Below are positions 26,371-34,953 of a stretch of 64,000 nucleotides of DNA, piece after piece. Numbering within the stretch: the first letter of the stretch is position 1; each line of letters begins with the position of its first letter. Under the pieces are notes generated by a model. The model searched no databases. It was not told the DNA's origin and saw only the letters and a list, made by a program, of their open reading frames with translations. Position numbers and translations under genes: made by a program. Origin of the DNA: JACQQW01 sp964520655 (GTDB taxonomy: Bacteria; Omnitrophota; Gorgyraeia; Zapsychrales; Fredricksoniimonadaceae); assembly GCA_964520655.1 (NCBI GenBank), contig CAZFNI010000011.1, positions 1 through 64,000 on the forward strand, given 5' to 3'.

Positions 26371-26406
26371 TGGAATGATTAATGCTCATTACTTCCCATG
26401 GATCGC

Positions 26407-26435
26407 TTGACTTAATAGTTAGCATATGCTAATGT
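26407..26435 (+). promoter_or_regulatory. marR promoter
   Basis: TTGACT (26407-26412), 17 bases, TAATGT (26430-26435), nine bases to ATG 26445. The palindrome 26419-26432 fills the spacer and overlaps the -10 box, so a bound repressor would block RNA polymerase. The mRNA would be leaderless or nearly so. Confidence 0.65.
26419..26432. promoter_or_regulatory. Probable MarR operator palindrome
   Basis: TTAGCATATGCTAA is a perfect 14-bp palindrome immediately upstream of a marR-family gene, the usual layout for MarR autoregulation. Confidence 0.75.
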
Positions 26436-26444
26436 TTAGTCTCA

Positions 26445-26882
26445 ATGAACAAACTAGACCGTAAGACCACAGCGACCGCCGTCTCGCATTTGATGCCCAA
26501 TATCATCCAGGGCGCGCATCTGGGTGTGCTTTCCTCCAGGATGGTGACCCAGAGCCAGTTCTTGATCCTGCTGTCGATCCACGCGCGGGGGACATGTCCA
26601 ATGTCTGTCCTGGCTGATCATATGAATGTCCGCCTGCCGACGATGAGCGGCATGATCAACAGGCTGGTCAAGGCGCAGTATGTCAGAAGGGTTTACAATA
26701 CCAGAGACCGGCGGCAGATCATGATCGAGTTGACGCCCAAAGGCCAGAAATTCTTGAATGAATTCAAGGGTATCATAACCAAACGATGGGAAGAAGTGCT
26801 GAAAGCGCTGACGGATAATGAGGTTGGTGATTTTTACCATATTATTGTCAAACTAAATGACAGTTTAAGGCTGAGGAAATAA
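26445..26882 (+). CDS. MarR-family transcriptional regulator
   Basis: A 145-residue winged-helix repressor. The helix-turn-helix region is MSVLADHMNVRLPTMSGMINRLVKA and the wing contains RRVYNTRDRRQIMIELTPKG, both typical of MarR. These proteins usually bind small phenolic or lipophilic ligands and release DNA. It heads an efflux operon and has a palindrome in its own promoter, so control of the downstream exporter is a reasonable inference. Confidence 0.9.
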   Translation: MNKLDRKTTATAVSHLMPNIIQGAHLGVLSSRMVTQSQFLILLSIHARGTCPMSVLADHMNVRLPTMSGMINRLVKAQYVRRVYNTRDRRQIMIELTPKGQKFLNEFKGIITKRWEEVLKALTDNEVGDFYHIIVKLNDSLRLRK

Positions 26883-26885
26883 TTC

Positions 26886-28187
26886 ATGCGGCGAATGATC
26901 GTGTTGTTGATCCTTATGTTAATTTCTTCTGGAGCGCTACGGGCGCAGGACGCCCTCTCCATGAAGTTATCTCTGAAAGATGCGTTATCGTTGTCCCAAT
27001 CCAAGCCGCTTAATGTGCAAGTCGCTGATGCTCGCGTCTGGCAGGCTCTGGCGCAGATCGATCAAAGCAAAGGCGTATTGCTGCCGCAAGTCACGGCGGC
27101 CATGAATGGCCAGCGTCAAAGCAGGGACATGCGCACTAGCGGGATCTCTATCCCGATGATGGATAATTATACTGGCCCCTTTAATACATTTGATGCCAGG
27201 GGGAAGATCACCCAGACCATATTCGATCCCAGCACCATGGAACGCTTGAAAGCGGCGCGTTCTGCCCATGCGCTGGCCCTCACCCAGGTACAGAAAGCCC
27301 GCGAAGATGCATTAAGTTTGACGGCTGTTCTCTATATACGGGCCAAACGCGCGTGCCAGGAAGTCAGTGCGGTCAGGGTTTTTGCCGCCCGGGACAGGAA
27401 AATCTATCATGTTGCTGCGCTGGAATATGCTCAGGGATTGCGCAGTGTCGTGGATGTCAAAAAGGCCAAGGCCGATTATTATCATAGTCGCTATTTGCTC
27501 AAAACAGCAAAAGTCCAGGCCCGGGAGCGCCGGCTTGATCTGGTTGCGATGCTTAAGATCGACCCGCAAGTTGATATTATTTTTGATCAGGCGGAAGATC
27601 TGGATTTACTGACACAATACGATCTTAATCAACCAGGCGTTTCTTATGATGTTAAAGCCGCTCAGGATGCGTTAGAGTTCTCTAAAGTCCAGCTAAAACA
27701 AACTCAGGCTGACAATTGGCCGAAGATCACCTTTGCCGCGGATTACGGACGTTCCGGGGCATCGCCGTCAAAAGCCAGTAATACTTATTCCGTCGGGTTG
27801 ATGGCCTCTGTGCCTATTTGGCTGGGGGGCACGCTGCAGGCCAAGACAAAAGAGTCGAGGGCTAAGGAGCAGGAAGCGCAAGCGGTTTATGATGACGCGC
27901 AGATCNNNNNNNNNNCGAAGGCAGCCGTGATCGAGGCACAGGAAAATATCACCAAAGCCAAAGCGTTGATCGCAGCGCAAGCCGCGCAGGCGGATTCTTC
28001 CCGGGAACAATATTTATTCGTTAAGGAACAATATGCAAACGGTACAGCCCAGCAGATCGATGTGCTGCGCGCCAAAGCACAAGCGAGCGTTGATGAGGAT
28101 CAATATCATGAAGCGCTGGCTGTATTATGGACATCGAGGGTCAGTCTGGCTAAGGCCACTGGTCAGATGAAGCAGTTACTGCATTAA
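26886..28187 (+). CDS. TolC-family outer membrane efflux protein (contains N gap)
   Basis: A protein of about 433 residues with a signal peptide (MRRMIVLLILMLISSGALRA) and paired long-helix regions of the outer membrane factor family (KLSLKDALSLSQSKPLNVQVADA; the second half repeats the pattern). It forms the trimeric exit duct for tripartite efflux pumps. Ten Ns at 27906-27915 interrupt it. The frame is kept across the gap and the total length is normal for the family, but the true sequence and size of the gap are unknown. Confidence 0.85.
   Translation: MRRMIVLLILMLISSGALRAQDALSMKLSLKDALSLSQSKPLNVQVADARVWQALAQIDQSKGVLLPQVTAAMNGQRQSRDMRTSGISIPMMDNYTGPFNTFDARGKITQTIFDPSTMERLKAARSAHALALTQVQKAREDALSLTAVLYIRAKRACQEVSAVRVFAARDRKIYHVAALEYAQGLRSVVDVKKAKADYYHSRYLLKTAKVQARERRLDLVAMLKIDPQVDIIFDQAEDLDLLTQYDLNQPGVSYDVKAAQDALEFSKVQLKQTQADNWPKITFAADYGRSGASPSKASNTYSVGLMASVPIWLGGTLQAKTKESRAKEQEAQAVYDDAQIXXXXKAAVIEAQENITKAKALIAAQAAQADSSREQYLFVKEQYANGTAQQIDVLRAKAQASVDEDQYHEALAVLWTSRVSLAKATGQMKQLLH
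27906..27915. other. Assembly gap (10 N)
   Basis: Ten consecutive Ns lie inside the outer membrane factor gene. They mark a scaffold join or unresolved bases, so the flanks need not be exactly ten bases apart in the genome. Confidence 0.99.
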
Positions 28188-28206
28188 ACTTAAGAAGAGG
28201 AGACTT

Positions 28207-28878
28207 ATGCGATTATTGCTGATCGTGATATGGGGGATCATATTTGCCGGGTGCGGGGAAAAACCGCTGAGCCAACAAACATTCTCGGGGACGCTTGAGA
28301 TCACGGAACATCAATTGGGGCCAAAAACTTCGGGACGCGTGATCACGCTTTCCGTGGAAGAAGGGGCCATGGTCAAAGCGGGCGATGTGATCGCGACACT
28401 CGATCGTTTTGAACAGGCACAGAAAGATTACGATCGCGCTGGGAAAGTGTATGCGAAGGGTGGGGTTAATTTACAGACGTTAGAGTATGCGAAGCTAGCG
28501 ATGGAAGATCAGCGGGTGGTTGCGCCCATCGACGGGATCGTGCTGGTCAAGGTGCATGAGGTTGGGGAGAGCATCGCTTCGGGAGCACCTGTGATCGTTC
28601 TAGGAGACCTCAAAGACCAGTGGGTCAAAGTGTATGTCCCTGAAGGTGTCGTGAATCAACTTCAATTGAACCAGAAAGCGGTCCTAAGTTTTGATGGATT
28701 AAACAAACGGTATAACGGGCATATCCGTTATATCGCTACCAAAGCGGAATTCACCCCACGCAATGTGCAGACCCCGGAAGAGCGGGTGACGCAGGCTTTC
28801 GCGGTTAAGGTTGTAATTGATGAGCCGGATCTGAATGCCCATCCAGGAGTTGCGGTGGATGTGCGATTTAACATATAA
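28207..28878 (+). CDS. HlyD-type periplasmic adaptor lipoprotein
   Basis: A 223-residue membrane fusion protein. The signal peptide ends in lipobox FAGC, so it is probably lipid-anchored. Biotinyl-lipoyl-like halves are visible (GRVITLSVEEGAMVKAGDVIATL and VVAPIDGIVLVKVHEVGESI), with a very short hairpin between them (about residues 75-95). A beta-barrel domain follows (QWVKVYVPEGVVNQLQLNQKA). It should bridge the ABC pump and the TolC-like duct. It is short for the family because the helical hairpin is minimal. Confidence 0.88.
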   Translation: MRLLLIVIWGIIFAGCGEKPLSQQTFSGTLEITEHQLGPKTSGRVITLSVEEGAMVKAGDVIATLDRFEQAQKDYDRAGKVYAKGGVNLQTLEYAKLAMEDQRVVAPIDGIVLVKVHEVGESIASGAPVIVLGDLKDQWVKVYVPEGVVNQLQLNQKAVLSFDGLNKRYNGHIRYIATKAEFTPRNVQTPEERVTQAFAVKVVIDEPDLNAHPGVAVDVRFNI

Positions 28879-28886
28879 GAGCGTTT

Positions 28887-29630
28887 ATGGATACGACCAT
28901 TGCCATTAAAGCCCAGGGTTTAACCCGGCGTTTCGGGAAATTCACCGCCGTTGACCGCGTTGAATTTGAGATCCCTTACGGTTCCATTTTTGGTTTTTTA
29001 GGCGCCAACGGCTCGGGCAAGAGTACCACGATCAAGATGCTGTGCGGGATATTAGCCCCCAGCGCCGGCACCGGGACGGTCGCTGGTTTTGATGTGTTGA
29101 CCCAGCCTGAGAAGATCAAGCAGGCGATCGGTTATATCTCACAGAAATTCAGCCTCTATGGCGACCTGACCATCATTGAGAATTTGATGTTTTTCGGCCG
29201 TATTTACGGGTTGGATGGGGCGCCTCTGCAGAAACGCATTGATGAAGTGCTGCTCATGACCGGGTTGGATAAGTATGCCGGCCGGCAGGCGGAGCATTTG
29301 TCCGGCGGATGGAAACAGAAACTGGCTATTGCCAACGGCATTCTCCATAAGCCCAAGATATTATTTCTTGATGAGCCGACTGCCGGCATTGATCCTTTGT
29401 CCCGGCTGACGATCTGGGGCATCTTGACCGACCTGGCGTCCCAGGGGACAGCCTTGTTTATCACCACGCATTACATGGAAGAGGCCCAGCGCTGCGACCA
29501 GCTGGCCTTTATCAGCGAGGGGAAGATATTGAAAGTAGGAACGCCAGAAAGCTACCGATCGATCGCCCCGACGTTGGATGAAGCCTTCGCGGTGCTGGAA
29601 TCTAAAGGACAGGCCAATGCGCAACATTAA
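28887..29630 (+). CDS. ABC exporter ATP-binding protein
   Basis: A 247-residue ATPase. Walker A is GANGSGKST, signature HLSGGWKQKLAIANGIL, Walker B ILFLDEPTAGID, and the H-loop TTHYMEEAQRCD. It belongs to the ABC-2 (YbhF/CcmA-like) type. It overlaps the permease gene by 14 bases and powers the tripartite exporter formed with the adaptor and outer membrane factor. Confidence 0.93.
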   Translation: MDTTIAIKAQGLTRRFGKFTAVDRVEFEIPYGSIFGFLGANGSGKSTTIKMLCGILAPSAGTGTVAGFDVLTQPEKIKQAIGYISQKFSLYGDLTIIENLMFFGRIYGLDGAPLQKRIDEVLLMTGLDKYAGRQAEHLSGGWKQKLAIANGILHKPKILFLDEPTAGIDPLSRLTIWGILTDLASQGTALFITTHYMEEAQRCDQLAFISEGKILKVGTPESYRSIAPTLDEAFAVLESKGQANAQH

Positions 29631-30720
29631 AGCCGTCGCCATCAAAGAAGTGATCCATATCTTAAGGGACCGGCGCACGCTGATGCTGGTCATTTTGATG
29701 CCGTTGATGCAGGTGATGATCTATGGATTCGGGATCAATACCGATGTGAAGCATTTAAGGACATATGTCTATGATCAGGACCGCACCTATTTAAGCCGCA
29801 GGCTGATCGCCGCCTTTGAACATTCGGATTATTTCAAGGTGATCGAACAGACAAATGATATCCGAGACGTGCGTTATGCCCTGGATAAGGGAAAGGCGCA
29901 GACGGGTCTGGTCATACCTCCACATTTTAGTGCCGATGTCTTAAAACATAAGACCGCGCAAGTGCAGCTTTTGATCGACGGAACAGATTCCACCCCGGCC
30001 AATGTCGCCATGAATTCGTCGCAGGCGATCGTCTCCAATTTCATGCAGGCGCAAGGCCTTGTCGCGTTAAGTGTGATGCCGATCGATTTCAGGCCAAGGC
30101 TTTGGTATAACCCTGATCTTAAAAGTACATATTTCATGCTGCCCGGCCTGATCGCCCTGGTGCTGCATTTGATCGTTCCCATGATCACCGCCAATGCGAT
30201 CGTGCGAGAAAAAGAGCAGGGCAATATCGAGCAACTGCTAGTCACACCCATCAAGCCCTATGAATTGATCATCGGCAAGATCCTGCCCTATATCGTCGTG
30301 GGGTTGATCATCGCCAGCAGCATTATCCTGGCCATCCATTTTTTGTTCCAGGTTCCGATACGCGGTAGTTTGATCGACCTGTTCGTCTTGACGCTGGTCT
30401 ATCTGGTCGTCTGTTTGGGGATCGGGTTATGGGCCTCGACGATCGCTCAGAACCAGCAGCAGGCCTCCCAGATCGTCATGTTCTTTGCCATGCCCTCCAT
30501 TTTATTGTCGGGATTCATTTTTCCGCGGGAAACCATGCCGATATGGGTGCATCACGTGGGTTATTTGCTGCCGATGACGTATTTCCTTAAGATCGTGCGC
30601 GGCATTATCCTTAAAGGCATGACGGTCATTGATCTGTTGGGGCAGATCTGGCCTCTATTGCTGATGGCGGCGGTGGTCATCATCTTCAGTATCAATCGGT
30701 TCAGCAAGAGAATGGACTAA
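29617..30720 (+). CDS. ABC-2 exporter permease
   Basis: A 367-residue membrane protein. One N-terminal helix (about residues 20-42) is followed by a periplasmic domain of about 120 residues and five C-terminal helices, with the ABC-2 signature region IVREKEQGNIEQLLVTPIK. This is the YbhS/YbhR type. Such systems usually have two permease genes; only one is here, so it may homodimerise. The start at 29617 follows homolog length; upstream in-frame codons lie in the ATPase gene. Confidence 0.9.
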   Translation: MRNIKAVAIKEVIHILRDRRTLMLVILMPLMQVMIYGFGINTDVKHLRTYVYDQDRTYLSRRLIAAFEHSDYFKVIEQTNDIRDVRYALDKGKAQTGLVIPPHFSADVLKHKTAQVQLLIDGTDSTPANVAMNSSQAIVSNFMQAQGLVALSVMPIDFRPRLWYNPDLKSTYFMLPGLIALVLHLIVPMITANAIVREKEQGNIEQLLVTPIKPYELIIGKILPYIVVGLIIASSIILAIHFLFQVPIRGSLIDLFVLTLVYLVVCLGIGLWASTIAQNQQQASQIVMFFAMPSILLSGFIFPRETMPIWVHHVGYLLPMTYFLKIVRGIILKGMTVIDLLGQIWPLLLMAAVVIIFSINRFSKRMD

Positions 30721-30736
30721 ACATGAGAGGTGCATT

Positions 30737-31072
30737 ATGTTGAAACAGTGGATCAAATTTGCGGCATTGGCCATGAGCGTAGGGATGGTCGTGCTGGTAG
30801 TCTGGACATCACTGCAAAGTGATATGTTCCATTTACCTGAGCCGGTCCTTAAAGAACCCTGGTTCTGGACAACACTGGTCGATTTTTATAATAATATCGC
30901 TATACTTTCTCTTTGGGTGGCGTATAAAGAAGCTAATTGGGTCCGGGCGCTTTTATGGATCATCGCATTCGCGACGCTGGGCAGCATTGCCACGGCGTTC
31001 TATGTGTTCGTGCAGTTAGCGTCGCTTAAGGACGATGAAGGTTTTGAGGCTGTTTTGTTGAGACGGAGATAA
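30737..31072 (+). CDS. DUF1475-like small membrane protein
   Basis: A 111-residue protein with three probable transmembrane helices. It contains DFYNNIAILSLWVAYKEANW, which I associate with DUF1475, a family often beside DUF1295 and CFA-synthase-like genes. Function is unknown. The ribosome site GAGAGG lies upstream. It links the efflux genes to the lipid-modification cluster in one apparent operon. Confidence 0.65.
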   Translation: MLKQWIKFAALAMSVGMVVLVVWTSLQSDMFHLPEPVLKEPWFWTTLVDFYNNIAILSLWVAYKEANWVRALLWIIAFATLGSIATAFYVFVQLASLKDDEGFEAVLLRRR

Positions 31073-31074
31073 CC

Positions 31075-31872
31075 ATGGATCTGGATTTTACTGCATCCTT
31101 GATGTTAAAGGCATGGATGATCACTTCACTTCTGATGCTGGCGTTGTGGCTGGTCCAGGTCAAGACGAAGAACGCCTCATTTGTGGATATCGGATGGACA
31201 GCCGGTTTATGTATTTGCGCCGCATTGTATGCGGCCTTGACCCAGGGAATGTTCCTGCGCAAAATGATCCTGCTTGGGATCGTGGTGGTGTGGTCAGGGC
31301 GCTTGTGCGGACTTTTGATCCGGCGTTTGTTAAGTCATCCAGGAGAGGATGCTCGCTATCAGAGGATACGCCGGGAATGGAAGACGGGGCAGGATATGAA
31401 ATTTTTCTGGATGTTCCAGTTCCAGGGGTTTTTAGATGTTGTACTGTCTTGGCCTTTCTTGCTGATCTGTATGAACAGGCACACTGTGCTGGTTCCGGTT
31501 GAGATTTTCGGTATAATCTTATGTTTAACAGGGATCGTTGGGGAGTCTCTTGCAGATGAGCAAATGAGAAGATTTAAAGCTGATCCGAAAAACCACGGCA
31601 AGGTCTGTGATGTCGGGTTATGGTATTTTTCCCGTCATCCGAATTATTTCTTTGAATGGACGATCTGGCTTGGGTATTTCTTTTTCGCGTTGGCAATGCC
31701 AAATGGATGGACAGCCCTCAGCGCGCCTGCATTGATGTCTGTATTTCTTTGGAAAGTCAGCGGTATCCCGCTGGCAGAAGCTCAGGCATTAAAGTCCAGG
31801 GGAGAGGCGTATCGCTTATATCAAAAGCAGACAAGCATGATCATCCCATGGTTAAAAAGGAAGGTTCTATGA
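31075..31872 (+). CDS. DUF1295 membrane protein (steroid 5-alpha-reductase-like)
   Basis: A 265-residue integral membrane protein with about seven helices. The motif FSRHPNYFFEWTIWLGYF and the preceding ADEQMRRFKADPKNHGKVCDVGLWYFSRHPNY pattern mark DUF1295, related to isoprenylcysteine methyltransferases and 5-alpha reductases. A lipid or sterol-like substrate is likely. It is coupled by ATGA to the next methyltransferase gene, supporting shared substrates. Confidence 0.88.
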   Translation: MDLDFTASLMLKAWMITSLLMLALWLVQVKTKNASFVDIGWTAGLCICAALYAALTQGMFLRKMILLGIVVVWSGRLCGLLIRRLLSHPGEDARYQRIRREWKTGQDMKFFWMFQFQGFLDVVLSWPFLLICMNRHTVLVPVEIFGIILCLTGIVGESLADEQMRRFKADPKNHGKVCDVGLWYFSRHPNYFFEWTIWLGYFFFALAMPNGWTALSAPALMSVFLWKVSGIPLAEAQALKSRGEAYRLYQKQTSMIIPWLKRKVL

Positions 31873-32912
31873 GATCAATGGTCGGTTTCGCTGAGGGTTT
31901 ACTGGAAAAAGGTTTGCTGCCGGACAGCGTGATCCGTTTCGGCATGCGCCGGCTGCTGGCGGAAACGCTGGCGTTGGAGAGGAAAGACGGACTTGAGCAA
32001 AGGCAAGAACGGCTGATGCGTTTGATCCAAACCATGCGTTCTGCGCCCATCGCCGTTGCCACACGGGAGGCTAATGAACAGCATTATGAACTTCCGACGG
32101 AATTCTTCCGTTTTTGTTTGGGAAGGCATTTAAAATACAGCAGTTGTTTTTACATCACCGGCAATGAAAGTTTAACAGAGGCAGAGAGCATTATGCTGGA
32201 TAAGACCGCTCAACGGGCGGAGTTATCTGACGGACAGGATATCCTGGAGTTCGGCTGCGGCTGGGGTTCGCTGTCATTATTCATGGCGGCACGCTTCCCG
32301 CGTTCGCGTATCACCGCCGTGTCCAATTCCCGGACACAGAAGCTTTATATCGACTCACAGGCCAAAGAACGCGGCATAAATAACCTGGAGGTCATCACCT
32401 GCGACATGAACGTCTTCGCAACGGACAGGCATTTTGACCGCATTGTCTCAGTGGAAATGTTCGAGCACATGCGTAACTGGGGGGCGCTGCTGGCTAAAGC
32501 GGCGTCATTCCTCAAGCCGCAGGGAAAACTGTTCATCCATATCTTCACCCATAAAGAATTCGCTTACTTTTATGACCATAAGGACAGCAGTGATTTTATC
32601 GGGCGGTATTTCTTTACCGGAGGGATCATGCCTTCCGATGATCTGCTGCTGTATTTCCAGGACCATGTGAGGATCGAAGACCATTGGCAGGTCGCTGGCA
32701 CGCATTATTCTAAGACAGCACGGGCGTGGCTTGAGAATATGGACAGCCATAAGAAAGAGATCATGCCGATCCTTCTGGCAACTTATGGGCAGAAGGAATA
32801 CATCAAATGGTGGCACTATTGGCGTATTTTTTATATGGCGTGTGAAGAATTATGGGGCTATTCCGGCGGCAGTGAATGGATGGTCAGTCATTACCGGTTT
32901 GTCAAACGATAA
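31869..32912 (+). CDS. CFA-synthase-like SAM methyltransferase
   Basis: A 347-residue methyltransferase of the cyclopropane-fatty-acyl-phospholipid synthase superfamily. The SAM-binding motif I is ILEFGCGWGSLSLFMAARFP, and YELPTEFFRFCLGRHLKYSSCFY replaces the YDLGNDFF...YSSAYF region of classical enzymes. It probably methylates lipid acyl chains or a related substrate, with cyclopropane formation uncertain. The start at 31869 gives ATGA overlap with the upstream gene; longer frames have no support. Confidence 0.85.
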   Translation: MRSMVGFAEGLLEKGLLPDSVIRFGMRRLLAETLALERKDGLEQRQERLMRLIQTMRSAPIAVATREANEQHYELPTEFFRFCLGRHLKYSSCFYITGNESLTEAESIMLDKTAQRAELSDGQDILEFGCGWGSLSLFMAARFPRSRITAVSNSRTQKLYIDSQAKERGINNLEVITCDMNVFATDRHFDRIVSVEMFEHMRNWGALLAKAASFLKPQGKLFIHIFTHKEFAYFYDHKDSSDFIGRYFFTGGIMPSDDLLLYFQDHVRIEDHWQVAGTHYSKTARAWLENMDSHKKEIMPILLATYGQKEYIKWWHYWRIFYMACEELWGYSGGSEWMVSHYRFVKR

Positions 32913-32920
32913 GGGAGAAT

Positions 32921-34192
32921 ATGGCCAAACAAAAATTAGCGATCATCGGGACAGGGATATCCGGGATGGGTGTCGCCTACTTCATGAAGGATTTTTACGA
33001 CATTACCCTTTATGAGAAGAATGATTATATCGGGGGGCATACCAATACGGTCACCATCGTCGACCAGAAGAAAGAATTAGCCATCGACACCGGATTCATC
33101 GTTTATAACGAGACGACTTATCCATTATTGACCCGTCTGTTCAAGGAGTTGATGGTCAGGACGAAACCGGCGTCCATGTCCTTTAGCGTTCAGCATGTTC
33201 CCTCAGGGCTTGAGTATTGCGGCACAGGATATAACGGTTTATTCGCCCAACGTAAGAACATCTTCAACCGGCCGTTCTTGCGCATGCTCATGGAGATCGA
33301 CAGGTTCAATAAGGAAGCGTTAGAGGTTTTGGTCAATCCGAAGTATGAGAGTTATTCCCTTGCGGATTACGTGATGGAGAAAGGATACAGCCGGGATTTT
33401 ATTTTTCGTTTTCTGGTGCCAATGAGTTCTGCGGTCTGGTCCGCGCCTGTCGACCTGATGCTCAAATTCCCCGCCATGACGCTGGTGAGATTCTTTAAAA
33501 ACCACTGTTTCCTGGGGATCCAAGGTCATTTGCAATGGCGTACCTGCGATGGCGGCAGCCGTCAGTACCGTGATAAACTGCTGGCTCAGATCAAGGCGAA
33601 TATCTGGCCTAACCGAGGCGTATCAAAGGTTATCCGTGAGGGCAATGGCGTCCGGGTGATCGACAGCCAGGGGGTGGCATTGACCTATGATAAGGTGGTG
33701 ATCGCTGCCCATGCCGATGAAGCCTTGGGGATGCTGGAGGATCCGACGGATGATGAGCGTGAATTGCTGGCCAAGTTCCCCTATCATTTGAATAAAGCAA
33801 CTCTGCATACGGATACAGCCCTGATGCCCAAAACAAAGCGGGCGTGGTCGTCGTGGAATTACCGCATCCATGAGAATGAGAAAGGGGAACTGTTCACGAC
33901 AACGATCTATGACATGAATAGCCTTCAGGGGGTATCATCGAACAAAGGATGGTTCGTGTCCATCAATGATCCCGGCTTGATCGACCCTGCCAAGATCGTC
34001 TGGACGAAAGATTATCATCATCCATTGTTCACGACAGAAGGGCAGAAGGCCCAGCATCTGCTCCCGCGTTTAAATGAGACCGGTCCGGTTTATTTCACCG
34101 GCGCGTATTTCCGTTATGGCTTTCACGAGGATGGGCTGTTGTCCGCCTTGAATGTGGCGCGCAAATTGACCAGGGAACCCATATGGTCATGA
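32921..34192 (+). CDS. FAD-dependent amine-oxidase-fold oxidoreductase
   Basis: A 423-residue flavoprotein. The dinucleotide motif KLAIIGTGISGMGVAYFMK is at residues 5-23, followed by LYEKNDYIGGHTNTV. The C-terminal flavin motif GAYFRYGFHEDGLLSALNVAR is conserved. Homologs beside CFA-synthase-like and DUF1365 genes act on fatty acyl chains, and one in Rhodobacter works in furan fatty acid synthesis as I recall. Desaturation of a methylated acyl chain is an inference. AAGGGAGA precedes the ATG. Confidence 0.87.
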   Translation: MAKQKLAIIGTGISGMGVAYFMKDFYDITLYEKNDYIGGHTNTVTIVDQKKELAIDTGFIVYNETTYPLLTRLFKELMVRTKPASMSFSVQHVPSGLEYCGTGYNGLFAQRKNIFNRPFLRMLMEIDRFNKEALEVLVNPKYESYSLADYVMEKGYSRDFIFRFLVPMSSAVWSAPVDLMLKFPAMTLVRFFKNHCFLGIQGHLQWRTCDGGSRQYRDKLLAQIKANIWPNRGVSKVIREGNGVRVIDSQGVALTYDKVVIAAHADEALGMLEDPTDDERELLAKFPYHLNKATLHTDTALMPKTKRAWSSWNYRIHENEKGELFTTTIYDMNSLQGVSSNKGWFVSINDPGLIDPAKIVWTKDYHHPLFTTEGQKAQHLLPRLNETGPVYFTGAYFRYGFHEDGLLSALNVARKLTREPIWS

Positions 34193-34953
34193 AGTCTTGC
34201 CTGTATGAAATGACCGTGATGCATGAGCGGCGTATGCCGCTAGTCAGGCGATTTACCCACAAGGTGTTCATGTTCTATCTAGATCTGGGGGAGGTCGACA
34301 GTATCTCCAGGAAGGTGCCTCTTTTTGGGCACAATCAGCGTCGGGTATTTGATTACCGCGAGGCTGACCATATCGGCAATATCCGGGATTTCTTGCGATC
34401 AAAAGGTTTTGATGATCAAACAGCCCGGGTGAGCTTATTGACGAATGTCCGCACCTTCGGCTATGTGTTCAATCCGGTGTCGTTCTATTTTTGTTTTGAT
34501 GCACAGGATAAACCGCTGTGCGTGGTAGTTGAGATCGGTAATACGTTCAAAGAGCTGAAATATTTCTTTCTGGGTCCGGAACATTTCAAGAATGGCGCGT
34601 TTAAGAGCCGTCAGACAAAGTTTTATTATATTTCTCCGTTTACGGAATTAGAAGACCAGCTGGATTTTGATATCCAGGTCCCGCAGGAAGGTCTTAAGAT
34701 CGGCATTGATGTCCATAAGGACAATAAACCGTTCTTTTTTTCTTCGATGACGGGCAAACGTGTTGAATTAAGCAGTGCGCAGTTGTTCTCGGCCATGATC
34801 CGTTACCCATTTGTGACGTTGAAGGTCATTGCGCTCATTCACTGGCACGCGGCTGTTCTGCATTTTAAACATCATGTGCCGTTCCACTATAAGGAAGAAC
34901 GCCCAGAGTCCCAGCAGGGCATCGGCAGAAAAAAAGAGAAGGTATCCTTATGA
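34183..34953 (+). CDS. DUF1365 protein
   Basis: A 256-residue protein of DUF1365. Characteristic motifs are HERRMPLVRRFTHKVFMFYLDL, LLTNVRTFGYVFNPVSFYFCFD and the late PFVTLKVIALIHWHAAVL. Biochemical function is unknown, but the family nearly always sits between a FAD amine-oxidase-like gene and a CFA synthase gene, as here. It overlaps the upstream gene by ten bases and the downstream gene by ATGA. Confidence 0.9.
   Translation: MVMKSCLYEMTVMHERRMPLVRRFTHKVFMFYLDLGEVDSISRKVPLFGHNQRRVFDYREADHIGNIRDFLRSKGFDDQTARVSLLTNVRTFGYVFNPVSFYFCFDAQDKPLCVVVEIGNTFKELKYFFLGPEHFKNGAFKSRQTKFYYISPFTELEDQLDFDIQVPQEGLKIGIDVHKDNKPFFFSSMTGKRVELSSAQLFSAMIRYPFVTLKVIALIHWHAAVLHFKHHVPFHYKEERPESQQGIGRKKEKVSL

Noticed and set aside
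27906..27915. Frameshift in the outer membrane factor gene
   Set aside because: The reading frame and family pattern continue on both sides of the Ns; only the gap itself is uncertain.
31656..31868. Longer N-terminus for the first CFA-like methyltransferase
   Set aside because: The extra 71 codons lie in another frame of the DUF1295 gene; ATG 31869 gives the usual ATGA coupling.
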